DNA of 64,000 nt. Source: G963674835 sp963674835. Its GTDB lineage: Bacteria > Planctomycetota > Planctomycetia > Pirellulales > Thermoguttaceae. Numbering within the stretch: position 1 is the stretch's first letter; each line of letters opens with the position of its first letter. Under the pieces are notes generated by a model, which was given only the letters and a program-made list of their open reading frames with translations, did no database searches and was not told where the DNA came from. A program made the translations under genes and the position numbers. Where the stretch lies: NCBI GenBank assembly GCA_963674835.2, contig CAXXKC010000003.1, positions 1,612,001-1,676,000 of the forward strand, read 5' to 3'. Positions 1 to 8,844 of this stretch are shown here, piece by piece.

Positions 1-468
1 AAGGAGGATTGGCAGGTGGCCGGCGTGGTGTTGCCGCCTTTTGGATTCCTCGCCCGGGTGCCTGCCGAGAAAGGTACCGTGGAAGCCGCCGTGTGCCGGC
101 GCGGCGGGATGACTACGGAATGGGCGTCGTCACCGAGCCAGTTCTACGTGAACGGTCGGCACGCGGTGTTGGGCAATCCGAAGGCGATGCCGATTGATTT
201 CGGAGCCGTGACGACGTTTGGCGCCTGTCGGTTTTCACACAAGGGAGATGCGTTGGTGGTCACCCCGCTGCCGCTGCCCAAGGGTCCGGGCTACTCGGTG
301 GCAATTCGTTGGGCGGACTTGCCATGGAAGCTGCCGGAGCCGACCCAAGTGGTGGCGATCGACGAAGCGGGCAAGGTGCTGTCGACCCAGGCCGTCGAGC
401 GAAGCGACAACGCGATCAAGCTGCTTTGCGAGCCGGGCGTGTTCCAGTATCGACTGGTGCGGCAATGA
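1..468 (+). CDS. C-terminal part of a glycosidase-like protein, tandem paralog of the next gene (5' end outside window)
   Basis: The frame is open from base 1 and stops with TGA at 466-468; the start lies before the window. The visible 155 residues match, almost end to end, the C-terminus of the protein encoded at 615-4010: both contain a DW.VAG.VLPP.GF segment, a TEWA motif, YVNGR, LPWKL.EPT and the terminal CEPGVFQYRLVR. The downstream paralog carries about 19 extra residues after YVNGR. Only this C-terminal beta-rich domain can be seen, so the catalytic part is inferred from the paralog. The two genes are 146 bp apart on the same strand, suggesting a tandem duplication. No function can be given beyond probable secreted carbohydrate-active protein. 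Confidence 0.8.
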   Translation, partial: KEDWQVAGVVLPPFGFLARVPAEKGTVEAAVCRRGGMTTEWASSPSQFYVNGRHAVLGNPKAMPIDFGAVTTFGACRFSHKGDALVVTPLPLPKGPGYSVAIRWADLPWKLPEPTQVVAIDEAGKVLSTQAVERSDNAIKLLCEPGVFQYRLVRQ

Positions 469-614
469 GGTGACGAGTGTCGGAAGATGTGAAGTGCCTG
501 TTCGGGTCGTCGTCTCGGTGGCACGGCGCGGGCTCGTGCGGCATAATAGACAAAGTGTATAGCTGATGAAGTGATTCAATTGTGCAGTTCACGTTCCATG
601 GAGTTGCTCTTGTC

Positions 615-3600
615 ATGACGCATTCGATCCGGTTCGGACAGTTCAATCCTCGGCGGAGTTGGGGAGTTGTGAGGGCGGCGGTGTCGTTGGTTGTTCTGTT
701 GACGTTGATTGCGGCCGCCCGGGCGTTCAATCCGCCCGTTGATACGGCGGGGCCGTTGACGGTTCGGATCGAGGGTCCCGAGGAAGTGACGCAGGTGGAA
801 ACGCCTGTGGCCGTGCGCGTGGTTGTGGAGAACAAGGGGAGTGAGGCCGTGAAAGGGACGGTCGAGCTGACGCTGATCGACGCCTGGCGAGCCGAGCCGG
901 CCGCTCCGGTTCCGTTTTCGGTCGGATCTCAGGGGTCGACGGCATTGGAGTTCAAGATCATCGCCGGTAAGCCAACCTACGACGCGCTGTATCCGATTCA
1001 CGCGCTGGCTCGATTCGAGGTCGGCGGGAAATCGCTCGTGGCGCACCCGATACTGATTTTCGACACGAAGATCGTGGACAAGAGCGCGAAGCGGCCGTGG
1101 CACCAGATGGAACTGATCTTGTCGGAGACCAAGTCGATTGCCGACCGCATCGAACTGCCGTGGCAACCGTTTCGCGTGGCGGGGGATGGTCTGTTGGCGT
1201 TGTGGCAACTGCCGGTTCGGCGGGCCATCGTCGAGGTGCCTGGCGCGAAGCCGGTAGCGACGGCCGTCGGCTGGGAGGGTTCTGCGTCGGGCGTGGACGG
1301 CTATGTGGGCGTGGAGAAGGCGAGTGTCGGAAAGGGCTCGAAGGAGTCGATCGTGATGCGTCCGCCAGTGCGCGAAGGGCGGGCCGGAGCGATCGCGGCC
1401 GAGTTTCCGCTGGAGTTGCCGAAGACGACGCCGATTCAGCTTGCCTTGGGCAATGGTGTGGAGCATAAGGGCTCGACTGGAGGGGCGACGTTCCGCGTGC
1501 GGGTGTTGCCGATCGATGCGCCGGCGGGCGAACTGGGCGAGGTGGTGTTCGAGCAGAAGGGGAATGCGGAAGGTTGGCAGCCAGGCGGAGCGGATCTGAG
1601 CCGTTTTGCCGGGCAGAGCATTCGGTTGCAGTTGGAATCGTGTTGGGAGGCTGACAAGGAGGCCAGCGAGGGGCTGTTGTGCTGGGCAGAGCCGATGCTC
1701 GTGGCGGGAAAGCCTGCGTCGCAGGCCGCGTTTCCGCCCAAGGGGGCCGAAGGTTCGCAGGTGCTGGGCACGATCGAGCGCAGCGATCAGAAGTACGAGG
1801 TGCGGATCTGGCCGGGAACGAGGGGATTGTTGGACTCGACGATCGGGTTCGCGGCGGGCACGCAGGCGCTGCTGTTCCGAGGCTTCCATATTCGCGTTTT
1901 GGAGACGCAACTGGACGATCCGCGTGCGCCGATCTCGCTGGAGAAGGTCGACAAGGAGCCGGCAGGCGAGGCGTATCAGGTGCGGCACCACTTCCGGAGC
2001 GTGTTCGGCGATTTCGACGTGGTCGGGCGACTGTGGCTGGAAAAGGGCGTGCTGCGGGTGAAGTTTCAGTTGGAGAACGGACCGGCGGCGCGGCCGTGGC
2101 TGGTCGTCTACCTGGAGGACGTGGCGGCCGGATCGTGGACGAGCAAGGTCGAGCAGATCTATGCGGGGCCGGGAAACGTGATTCGCCGGCCGGAGACGTT
2201 CGACGGGCCGTTTGAGGGGCACGCGCTGTCGACGTCGATGATCGGAATGGATTTCGACAACGGGATGTCGCTGGTTCAGGCGGTCGACGTGCCGCCGACG
2301 GGGTTTGGACTGCGGCCTGCAATTCAGCATTGCTCGTTGCACGTGGCCAACGACTGCCAGTTGACATTCATTCCGACGGCGAACGTGTGGGAGGGCGTGA
2401 GCACCTGGCACGATACGAACGGACTGGAAGCGGCCGGCGGAGTGGAGACCGCGGCGGGACGGTTTGTGTTCGATTTGTGGGGCGGCGAGTTCGCCTCCGC
2501 CGCAGAGGAATTTGAGCGGGCTTTCCGGTATGGCGTGACCGATGCGATGGTCGTGTGGCACAGGTGGCAGCGATGGGGGTACGACTACCGTTTGCCGGAG
2601 ATCTATCCACCGAACCCGAAGGTGGGCACGGTCGAGCAGATGCGGGCGTTGGTGGCGACTTGCAAGAAGGCGGGCGTACTGTTCGCACCGCACGACAATT
2701 ACGTCGACTTCTATCCGGACGCCGACGGGTTCTCGTATGAGAAGGTGGTGGCGTTCAGCAGCAAGGATCGGCCAGTGCGGGCCTGGCTGAACGAGGGTCG
2801 GGACGCGCAGTCGTACCGGTATCGGGCCGATTGCATCGAGCGGTTTCTACAGCCGAACGTGGAGTTGCTTCGCAAGAACATTGGGCCGACGGCTTATTTC
2901 ATCGACGTGTGGTCGAGTTTGCCACCCTATGCGTATTGGACGCCAGAGGGGAAATTCAACACGAAGATCTACACTCGGGACGTGATTCGGAAGCAGTTCG
3001 CGTGGATTCGCGACCAGTTGGGAGGCAAGGCTCCGCAGATTTCGGAGAGCGGGCACGATCAGCTAATCGGGTTCTTGGACGGGGCGCAGACGAATCACTT
3101 GCGCGTCGAGGTGCCGCGAGCCGACGGTCAGAACCTGTTTGTGTGGCCGGTCGTGTGTGAAGATGCCGAGCGGACGCCGTGGTTCGACGCCGCGCATCAC
3201 GACCGCTTCGTTCTGCATGGGGCGGGGTACCCGTCGCGATACCGCGGTGGATTGGACGCCCGACTGCACGGCAACTACAGCGACGACTACATCGCGACCG
3301 AAGTGCTCACGGGGCATCCGGGGATGGTCGGCGATGTCTTCAATCGCGACGTGGTTCGGAAGTATTGGCTGACGAGCGACTTGATGCGGGCCTTGGCACT
3401 CCGGCGGATCGAAGGCGTGGAATACGTGGACGGGAACCTGCATCGGCAGCACGTACGGTGGTCCGGCGGGGGCGAGGTGTGGGTGAACCGCGGCAAAGAC
3501 GATTGGAAGGTGGCCGGTGCGGTGCTGCCGCCGTACGGATTCGTGGCGAAGGTGCCGACCGAGCAGGGAACGGTGGGAGCGGCCATCTGCCGCCGGCAAG

Positions 3601-4010
3601 GCGTGATTACGGAATGGGCCTATTCGCCGGAGCGGCTGTACGTGAACGGACGACAGGCCAACGCTTCGTCGAAGGAGTTCACCGGCACGGACGGGCAGGC
3701 CTTCCTTGCGCGGCAGAATGCGACGGGGAAGCCGATCGCGTTCGGACCGTTGGCAACTTGCGGTGGATGCCGACTGATGCTCGATGGGGAAAGCCTCGTG
3801 GTCATACCGCTACCGCAGTCGGAGGGATCAGGATTTGCGTTTGCTATTCGCTGGAAGACGCTGCCGTGGAAGCTGGCCGAACCGACGAAGGTGGAGGCGA
3901 TCGACGAGTCGGGGAAGGTGCTGTCACTCAGGCCGATCGTCCGCGACGGGCAGGCGGTGATCGTGCAGTGCGAGCCGGGAGTGTTTCAGTACCGACTCGT
4001 TCGGAAGTGA
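615..4010 (+). CDS. Large secreted glycoside-hydrolase-like protein (possibly DUF5696-type)
   Basis: The protein has 1131 residues from ATG 615; an in-frame ATG at 582 would add 11 residues before a less typical signal sequence, so 615 is preferred. Residues about 15-35 form a hydrophobic export signal ending AAARA. An Ig-like beta domain follows (about 40-140), then a long jelly-roll-like region, then a (beta/alpha)-barrel-like region holding the segments AYFIDVWSSLPPYAYW and QISESGHDQLIG, whose acidic residues (FID, SES) are candidate catalytic groups. The C-terminal domain is shared with the truncated gene upstream. The family call rests on remembered similarity to large DUF5696/GH101-like proteins of planctomycetes and verrucomicrobia. 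The substrate is unknown. A convergent SGNH hydrolase lies downstream, separated by a foldback repeat. Confidence 0.75.
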   Translation: MTHSIRFGQFNPRRSWGVVRAAVSLVVLLTLIAAARAFNPPVDTAGPLTVRIEGPEEVTQVETPVAVRVVVENKGSEAVKGTVELTLIDAWRAEPAAPVPFSVGSQGSTALEFKIIAGKPTYDALYPIHALARFEVGGKSLVAHPILIFDTKIVDKSAKRPWHQMELILSETKSIADRIELPWQPFRVAGDGLLALWQLPVRRAIVEVPGAKPVATAVGWEGSASGVDGYVGVEKASVGKGSKESIVMRPPVREGRAGAIAAEFPLELPKTTPIQLALGNGVEHKGSTGGATFRVRVLPIDAPAGELGEVVFEQKGNAEGWQPGGADLSRFAGQSIRLQLESCWEADKEASEGLLCWAEPMLVAGKPASQAAFPPKGAEGSQVLGTIERSDQKYEVRIWPGTRGLLDSTIGFAAGTQALLFRGFHIRVLETQLDDPRAPISLEKVDKEPAGEAYQVRHHFRSVFGDFDVVGRLWLEKGVLRVKFQLENGPAARPWLVVYLEDVAAGSWTSKVEQIYAGPGNVIRRPETFDGPFEGHALSTSMIGMDFDNGMSLVQAVDVPPTGFGLRPAIQHCSLHVANDCQLTFIPTANVWEGVSTWHDTNGLEAAGGVETAAGRFVFDLWGGEFASAAEEFERAFRYGVTDAMVVWHRWQRWGYDYRLPEIYPPNPKVGTVEQMRALVATCKKAGVLFAPHDNYVDFYPDADGFSYEKVVAFSSKDRPVRAWLNEGRDAQSYRYRADCIERFLQPNVELLRKNIGPTAYFIDVWSSLPPYAYWTPEGKFNTKIYTRDVIRKQFAWIRDQLGGKAPQISESGHDQLIGFLDGAQTNHLRVEVPRADGQNLFVWPVVCEDAERTPWFDAAHHDRFVLHGAGYPSRYRGGLDARLHGNYSDDYIATEVLTGHPGMVGDVFNRDVVRKYWLTSDLMRALALRRIEGVEYVDGNLHRQHVRWSGGGEVWVNRGKDDWKVAGAVLPPYGFVAKVPTEQGTVGAAICRRQGVITEWAYSPERLYVNGRQANASSKEFTGTDGQAFLARQNATGKPIAFGPLATCGGCRLMLDGESLVVIPLPQSEGSGFAFAIRWKTLPWKLAEPTKVEAIDESGKVLSLRPIVRDGQAVIVQCEPGVFQYRLVRK

Positions 4011-4023
4011 GTCGTCGAGCGCA

Positions 4024-4121
4024 CTAGTGCGTGTCGCACCTAACTGTAGCGTTCGCGGCGGCGTGTTTCTACGGTTGGGGAAAGCGAAAGACACGCTACA
4101 GTTACGCCGAGTGCGCACTAG
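4024..4121. repeat. Foldback dispersed repeat, copy A
   Basis: Outer inverted arms are CTAGTGCG (4024-4031) and CGCACTAG (4114-4121). Inner arms are TAACTGTAGCG (4041-4051) and CGCTACAGTTA (4094-4104), both perfect. A third pairing is GCGTGT (4061-4066) with ACACGC (4091-4096). Closely similar copies lie at 44110-44207 and, more diverged, at 51110-51206. The element sits between two convergent genes, and its right-hand CTAG supplies the TAG stop codon (4118-4120) of the minus-strand SGNH hydrolase. It may act as a two-way terminator or be a non-autonomous mobile foldback; the sequence does not decide between them. Confidence 0.85.
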
Positions 4122-5296
4122 CGCAACTGGCCCTTGATCCAGGCGTAGGCCGAATCGCCGATTTGCTGATAGCCGGATGCGGCCGGGTGGACGCCATTGC
4201 TGAGCCGAGCAACTTTGGACTCGGTGCGGGCGTTCCACTTGGCGGTGACACTCGGGTAGTCGTGCAGGCAGTCCAAGTTCACTTCGACGGGCACCAGGAA
4301 GAGGTTCTCGGACTCGCGGCCGCCGTACTTGGCGAGCATGCGCTCGACCAGGCGGTGCTGGTTCCGCTTGTACTGCCAGCGGGTCTGGCTGCTGCCATAG
4401 TTGGCGCCGAAGGCGTCCTGGGTGGCCGCAGGCGGAGCGGGGAGCATGGCGCCGATGTGCGTTTTGGGCGAGACCTTGTGGACCATCGCGATCAAGAGGT
4501 CGTAGTTGGCGAGCATCGTGTCGATGGTGGCCTCGATGTCTGCGTCGGTGGCGCGGAAGGTGTCGTTTGGCCCAAGGAAGATCGTGACGAAATCGGGCGG
4601 TTGCTTGGCGCCGATGTCGGCGAGGTAGCGGGCGAAGTCGAGCTTCTTGTCGCCCGAGGCGTCCTGGTAGAGGAACGGGCTGCCTCGCTTCTGGTATTCG
4701 CCTTGGCGTGCGGCGCCCGTGAAGTAGGTGGCGAAGCGCTGGGCCGTCCAGCCACCGTAGCCTTCGTGGCGGACTTCCGGCGGCGAACCTTCGGGGTTGT
4801 GCGAGCCGAGAAGCGTGATCCGGGGATTGCCGGGCGCCTTGCACAGCTCGAGGAGATGGCGTGGATAGACCGAAGCGTGGGTGAGGCTGTCGCCGATCAT
4901 GAGCACCGAGACGGGGCGATCCTTACCGGCGTCGGCTGGAACGACCTCGAGCCGACTGGTTGCACGGGCGATGACGGCGTTCTGGGCGTCGCGGACTTCC
5001 AGGAGGAAGGGATAGCTTCCCACTTCGGCCGCCGCCGGCGTGCAGGTCCATCGTTCGCACTGTTGTGCGCCGCGGGGGCAGGTGACATCGAAGGCGTAGT
5101 CGTTGGGATCGAGGACCAGGACGACGTTGTCGAAGTAGACGTTTGTTTCGAGTCCGACCACGGCATGAAGCACGGGAGGCAGCGTCAGCCGTACGGGGCC
5201 CGGCAGGTTCTGCGGCTGTTCGGCAGCCAGAGTGTGCGAAGCGAGTATGCCGAGGGCGAGGTACAAGGCGAGTGGGTAGAGGCGTGTGCGATGCAT
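4118..5296 (-). CDS. Secreted SGNH/GDSL-family hydrolase
   Basis: The protein has 392 residues. A signal peptide (about 1-25, ending SHTLAAE) directs export. Residues about 35-120 form a beta-rich lead domain. The SGNH hydrolase domain begins near residue 128 with block I MIGDSLTH (nucleophile Ser137), then a Gly-rich block II region near EGYGGWT (Gly180/181), block III GPND (Asn244) and block V GVHP (His370). Family members remove acetyl or other ester groups from polysaccharides or lipids; the neighbouring glycosidase-like genes favour a carbohydrate esterase role (inference). The TAG stop lies inside the terminal CTAG of foldback repeat copy A, so the end of this frame is set by the repeat. 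Confidence 0.9.
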   Translation of the reverse strand: MHRTRLYPLALYLALGILASHTLAAEQPQNLPGPVRLTLPPVLHAVVGLETNVYFDNVVLVLDPNDYAFDVTCPRGAQQCERWTCTPAAAEVGSYPFLLEVRDAQNAVIARATSRLEVVPADAGKDRPVSVLMIGDSLTHASVYPRHLLELCKAPGNPRITLLGSHNPEGSPPEVRHEGYGGWTAQRFATYFTGAARQGEYQKRGSPFLYQDASGDKKLDFARYLADIGAKQPPDFVTIFLGPNDTFRATDADIEATIDTMLANYDLLIAMVHKVSPKTHIGAMLPAPPAATQDAFGANYGSSQTRWQYKRNQHRLVERMLAKYGGRESENLFLVPVEVNLDCLHDYPSVTAKWNARTESKVARLSNGVHPAASGYQQIGDSAYAWIKGQLR

Positions 5297-5768
5297 GGGA
5301 GTCTTCCGGGGTGGGTTGCGTCGGGTGATTGTGTGGTCTTATTGAGGGTCGCAGAAGTAGTAGGCTGGTTGGCTCACGAAGACACCACGAAACTCAGGCT
5401 CCCGTTGGTCGCCCTGGTGTCACCACTCATGCTACGGTCAATGAGGTTTCGGTGAGGTTTCACAGCCGAGGGCGGCTGTGCTACAGCGAGGGTGCGCCGT
5501 TGGGGGCGAGTGTGAATTGGAGTGTCTGTGCGACAGGATAATTGGCGGGTTGCCGGCGTGCAAGCGAGTCGGCCTTGCACGTGGGTTTGCTGGAGGGGAG
5601 AATGGGGCGCGGGGATTGTGTTGGGCGGCTCTAGCGGAACGCGAAGTACCCTGACCCGCGGTCCCTGTCCTGTTTGCGGGAGAGGGGAGCTGTGTGAGTT
5701 GGGCGTTCGTTCTGTGAGTGGGAGAGGGGAGTGGTTGGGCGGTCTTGGCCTTCTGAGGAGTGTTGTTG
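5297..5768. other. Intergenic region between divergent genes with short repeats
   Basis: No gene is supported in these 472 bases. The region holds the 24-bp dispersed hairpin repeat at 5461-5484 and a 12-bp direct repeat GGGAGAGGGGAG at 5678-5689 and 5720-5731, each copy preceded by a TGTGAGT-like string. Promoters for the divergent flanking genes should lie here, but no convincing -35/-10 pair was found. Confidence 0.5.
5461..5484. repeat. 24-bp dispersed hairpin repeat, copy 1
   Basis: CACAGCC and GGCTGTG form 7-bp inverted arms around GAGGGC, followed by CTAC (with one overlapping base, 24 bp in total). An identical 24-bp copy is found at 51758-51781. Both copies lie in intergenic DNA, which fits a REP-like palindromic unit. 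Confidence 0.75.
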
Positions 5769-7064
5769 ATGCGAGTTGTGAAGGCGGCGACGGATTTCGA
5801 GCGGGAACCGCTGAAGAGCCCGTTTGGTTTCAAGGGCGGTTATCTGAGCGAACTGTGGCAGACGGTCGTCGAGTTGCAGGGCGAGCGGGGGCAAGCAGGT
5901 CTGGGGCTGGGGGTGCAGAGCGTGTTGTGGTCGGACGCCGGTCTGTTCGCGGAGACGTCGGAGTCGGGCGGCAACAGCATCATGTACTTGATGACGGACT
6001 TCGCGGCCAAGAAGGCGATGGAGCTTCGGTGGGACACGCCCATCGACTTGCTGGAGCAGTTGCTGCCGGCGACGCACGAGTACGGCAAGACGATCGCGGC
6101 GTGCCCGAACCTGCGGCTGACGTTCGCGTTGAATGCGCTGGTGGCGGTCGATAATGCGGCGTGGCTTCTGTACTGCGCCGAGAAAGGGATCGAGGATTTC
6201 GACGCGATGCTGCCGGAGTTTGCGCGGGCGGCATTGTCGGTGAGGCAGGACAAGCTGGGCAGCATTCCGCTGATGAGTTACGGGGTGCCGATCGAGGAGA
6301 TCGTTCGGGCGGTCGACGAAGGAAGCTTTTTCCTGAAGATCAAGGTCGGATCGGATCCGGAGAAGGACGGCGACCTGGACAAGATGCTCGCCTGGGACAA
6401 GCAGCGGTTGACCGATATTCATCAGGCGATCGGCCGGCGGGAGACTCCGTACACGAAGACGGGCTACGTGGCGTATTACCTGGACGCCAACGGGCGTTAT
6501 GATTCGCTGGACCGGGTGCAGCGGTTGTTGGATCATGCCGAGCGGATCGGGGCGTTGGACCAGATCGTGGTGTTCGAGGAGCCGTTTTCGGAGGAGAAGA
6601 AGCTGGATGTTTCGCAGTTGCCGGTACCCATCGCTGCGGACGAGAGCGCGCACAGCGATCGCGACTGTTTGGAGCGGATCGAGTTGGGCTATCGGGCGAT
6701 CGCGTTGAAGCCGATCGCAAAGACGATGAGCATGAGCCTGAAGATCGCGAAGTTGGCGCACGAGAAATCGATTGCGTGTTTCTGCGCCGATTTGACGGTC
6801 AATCCCGTGCTGGTCGACTGGAACAAGAATGTCGCCGCGCGGTTGGCGCCGCTGCCGGGTTTGAAGATCGGTGTTGTGGAGACCAACGGGCACCAGAACT
6901 ACAAGAACTGGGAGGCGATGCGGAAGTATCACCCCTGCTACGGCGCCCCGTGGACCGAGGCGAAGCATGGCGTGTTCTATTTGGACGACGATTTCTATGG
7001 CCGCAGCGGCGGCATTTTTCTATCCAGCCCGCACTACCGCAGCGTGGTGCATCCAACAAGCTAG
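5769..7064 (+). CDS. Enolase-superfamily (mandelate racemase/muconate lactonizing type) enzyme
   Basis: The protein has 431 residues from ATG 5769, chosen because GAGGAG (5754-5759) lies 9 nt upstream; an in-frame GTG at 5760 overlaps that site. The C-terminal barrel shows the superfamily markers: a KIKVG strand (candidate catalytic Lys), the metal-ligand series DANGRY, FEEP and ADES, and a late NP motif (TVNPVLVDW). The N-terminal lid domain is somewhat longer than in typical dipeptide epimerases. Superfamily members abstract a proton alpha to a carboxylate with Mg2+, giving racemases, epimerases or sugar-acid dehydratases. The following gene encodes a secreted esterase 64 bp downstream. The exact substrate cannot be assigned. 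Confidence 0.85.
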   Translation: MRVVKAATDFEREPLKSPFGFKGGYLSELWQTVVELQGERGQAGLGLGVQSVLWSDAGLFAETSESGGNSIMYLMTDFAAKKAMELRWDTPIDLLEQLLPATHEYGKTIAACPNLRLTFALNALVAVDNAAWLLYCAEKGIEDFDAMLPEFARAALSVRQDKLGSIPLMSYGVPIEEIVRAVDEGSFFLKIKVGSDPEKDGDLDKMLAWDKQRLTDIHQAIGRRETPYTKTGYVAYYLDANGRYDSLDRVQRLLDHAERIGALDQIVVFEEPFSEEKKLDVSQLPVPIAADESAHSDRDCLERIELGYRAIALKPIAKTMSMSLKIAKLAHEKSIACFCADLTVNPVLVDWNKNVAARLAPLPGLKIGVVETNGHQNYKNWEAMRKYHPCYGAPWTEAKHGVFYLDDDFYGRSGGIFLSSPHYRSVVHPTS

Positions 7065-7128
7065 CGGGATCGGCCGAGTGCGGCGATTCCCACGAGGTTT
7101 CATCGAGATTTGCAGGAGGAGTGCTTCC

Positions 7129-8037
7129 ATGAGGACGTATCGGGACGGTCGTACGTGTGGTCTGTTGTCGGTTGCCTTGGCGATTGTGCTGTTTTCGGGC
7201 GGGCTCGTTGGCGGGGCCGAGCCGAAGGTGGAGTTGCTTTGGCCGGGCGGCGCGCCGGGAGCCAAGGGGGATCAGCCGGCCGACAAGCCGACGCTGATCG
7301 AGTCTATGCCGGACGCGGCGAAGGCGAACGGGACGGCGATCGTGATTTGTCCGGGCGGCGGCTACGGCAATCTGGCGATGGACCATGAGGGGCGCCAGTT
7401 CGCCGAGTGGTTCAACAACCTGGGCGTGGCGGCGTTTATTTGCGATTATCGCCACCACGGCAAGGGCTATGGGCACCCGGCTCCGTTGCAGGACGCTCAG
7501 CGGGCAATTCGGACGGTTCGGGCGCGGGCGGCCGAGTGGAAAGTGGATCCGGAGAAGATCGGCATCATCGGATTCTCGGCCGGCGGGCACCTGGCTTCGA
7601 CGGCGGGGACTCATTTCGACGCGGGGGATCCGAAGGCGGACGATCCGATCCAGCGCGTGAGTTGCCGGCCCGACTTCATGATTCTCTGCTATCCGGTGAT
7701 CGCGCTGGACGAGCCGTACACGCATCGCGGGTCGCAGAAGAACCTGCTGGGCGAGAACGCGGATCCGGAACTGGTGCGCAGTTTGTCGAACGAGAAGCAG
7801 GTGACGGCCGAAACGCCGCCGACGTTCATTTTTCAGACAGATGGAGACAAAGGCGTGCCGGCGGAGAACGCCGTGGCGTTCTACCTGGCTCTGCGGCGGG
7901 CCGGTGTGCCGGCGGAGATGCACATTTACCGCGTCGGGCGGCATGGGCTCGGCTTGGCGAAAGACACGCCCGGCACGTGTAACTGGCCGAAGCAGTGCGA
8001 AGACTGGATGCGCGGGTTGGGACTGCTGGGAAAATAG
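7129..8037 (+). CDS. Secreted alpha/beta hydrolase, acetyl-esterase-like
   Basis: The protein has 302 residues from ATG 7129, with AGGAGGA at 7114-7120 as ribosome binding site; the open frame upstream of this ATG overlaps the previous gene and is not coding. Residues 1-27 form a signal peptide. The alpha/beta-hydrolase core has an oxyanion-hole strand CPGGGYGNLA, the nucleophile elbow GFSAGGHLAS and a late catalytic-His candidate in VGRHGLGLA. This arrangement is typical of the acetyl xylan esterase/BD-FAE-like group, which removes acetyl or feruloyl esters from plant polysaccharides. The spacing to the enolase-superfamily gene suggests co-transcription. Confidence 0.88.
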   Translation: MRTYRDGRTCGLLSVALAIVLFSGGLVGGAEPKVELLWPGGAPGAKGDQPADKPTLIESMPDAAKANGTAIVICPGGGYGNLAMDHEGRQFAEWFNNLGVAAFICDYRHHGKGYGHPAPLQDAQRAIRTVRARAAEWKVDPEKIGIIGFSAGGHLASTAGTHFDAGDPKADDPIQRVSCRPDFMILCYPVIALDEPYTHRGSQKNLLGENADPELVRSLSNEKQVTAETPPTFIFQTDGDKGVPAENAVAFYLALRRAGVPAEMHIYRVGRHGLGLAKDTPGTCNWPKQCEDWMRGLGLLGK

Positions 8038-8107
8038 AATCGCTGGGATGCGGTTGGATCGGGCGCGCGGCATCCGGGCCGGCAATGGGACGGTTGCTTT
8101 CACCGGC

Positions 8108-8722
8108 TCACGCTACGTCTGCTGAGTTGACAATGCGTACGCCGTGGGATTGCATTTCGGCCAGGGCGCGGTCGACGTCGCCGGGGCGGGAGTTGATGCC
8201 GCGGGTGGCGTCGCGCACAAGATGGGTGTTGAAGCCCAACTTGGCGGCATCCAGCGCGGTGGCTTTGACGCAGTAGTCGGTCGTGAGGCCGCAGACGTAG
8301 ACGTCACTCACTTGATGGGCGCGGAGGTAATCGCCGAGGCCGGTCGATTTGCGGTGGCCGTTGTCGAAGAAACCGCTGTAGGAGTCGATGGTGGGGTCGG
8401 TGCCTTTGCGGACGTAGTGGTGAATGCGGTGTCGGTCGAGGGCAGAATGGAGGTCGGCACCGGGGGTGTCTTGCACGCAGTGGATGGGCCAGAGGATCTG
8501 CTTTAGTCCGTCGAGGTCGATCACGTCGCCAACGTTCTTGCCGGAGTGGGTGGCGGCAAAGCTGCCGTGTTGGGGTGGATGCCAATCCTGCGTGGCGATG
8601 ACGAGGTCGAAGTGGGGCATGAGTCGATTGGCAACCGGCACGACCTCGTCACCACCGGGCACAGCGAGGGCGCCGCCGGGGCAGAAATCGTTTTGAATGT
8701 CGGCGAGGATGAGGGCGTTCAT
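8108..8722 (-). CDS. pncA: Nicotinamidase
   Basis: The protein has 204 residues from ATG 8722; the frame continues upstream but the family always begins just before the DxQNDF motif. It hydrolyses nicotinamide to nicotinate and ammonia in NAD salvage. The catalytic triad is visible: Asp8 in LADIQNDFCPGG, Lys106 in VRKGTDP and Cys151 in TTDYCVKA. Metal ligands are Asp46 and His48 (TQDWHP) and His81 (WPIHC). It lies 122 bp downstream of nadE on the same strand, so pncB, nadE and pncA cover nicotinamide to nicotinate to NaMN, and NaAD to NAD; only the adenylyltransferase step (nadD) is absent here. Confidence 0.95.
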   Translation of the reverse strand: MNALILADIQNDFCPGGALAVPGGDEVVPVANRLMPHFDLVIATQDWHPPQHGSFAATHSGKNVGDVIDLDGLKQILWPIHCVQDTPGADLHSALDRHRIHHYVRKGTDPTIDSYSGFFDNGHRKSTGLGDYLRAHQVSDVYVCGLTTDYCVKATALDAAKLGFNTHLVRDATRGINSRPGDVDRALAEMQSHGVRIVNSADVA

Positions 8723-8809
8723 GGGCGGTTGGTTTGGTTGTTCAGAAGGGTTCGTGAGAGTGGGGTGGTTGACCACGGAGGTCGCGGAGGACACCGAGGA
8801 GGGTGAGTT

Positions 8810-8833
8810 GGTGGGGCTCGCTGCGCTCGGCCC
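8810..8833. repeat. 24-bp dispersed repeat, copy 1 (GGTGGGGCTCGC type)
   Basis: The string from GGTGGGGCTCGC to GCTCGGCCC is identical to 15045-15068. Both copies lie just outside the end of a gene (nadE here, the hybrid kinase there) and are followed by CCTACGG-like bases. This looks like a small genome-wide intergenic repeat. Confidence 0.6.
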
Positions 8834-8844
8834 CTACGGTTTGT

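Noticed and set aside
576..2693. A 700-codon open frame antisense to the glycosidase-like gene, and similar long frames at 4031-5455, 5631-6968, 18926-21541, 19591-21492, 57901-59379, 60947-62848 and 61672-63372
   Set aside because: All lie opposite or out of frame with well-recognised genes. Their translations are Arg/Pro/Ala- or Gly/Asp/Val-rich with no family motifs, as expected from high-GC codon positions.
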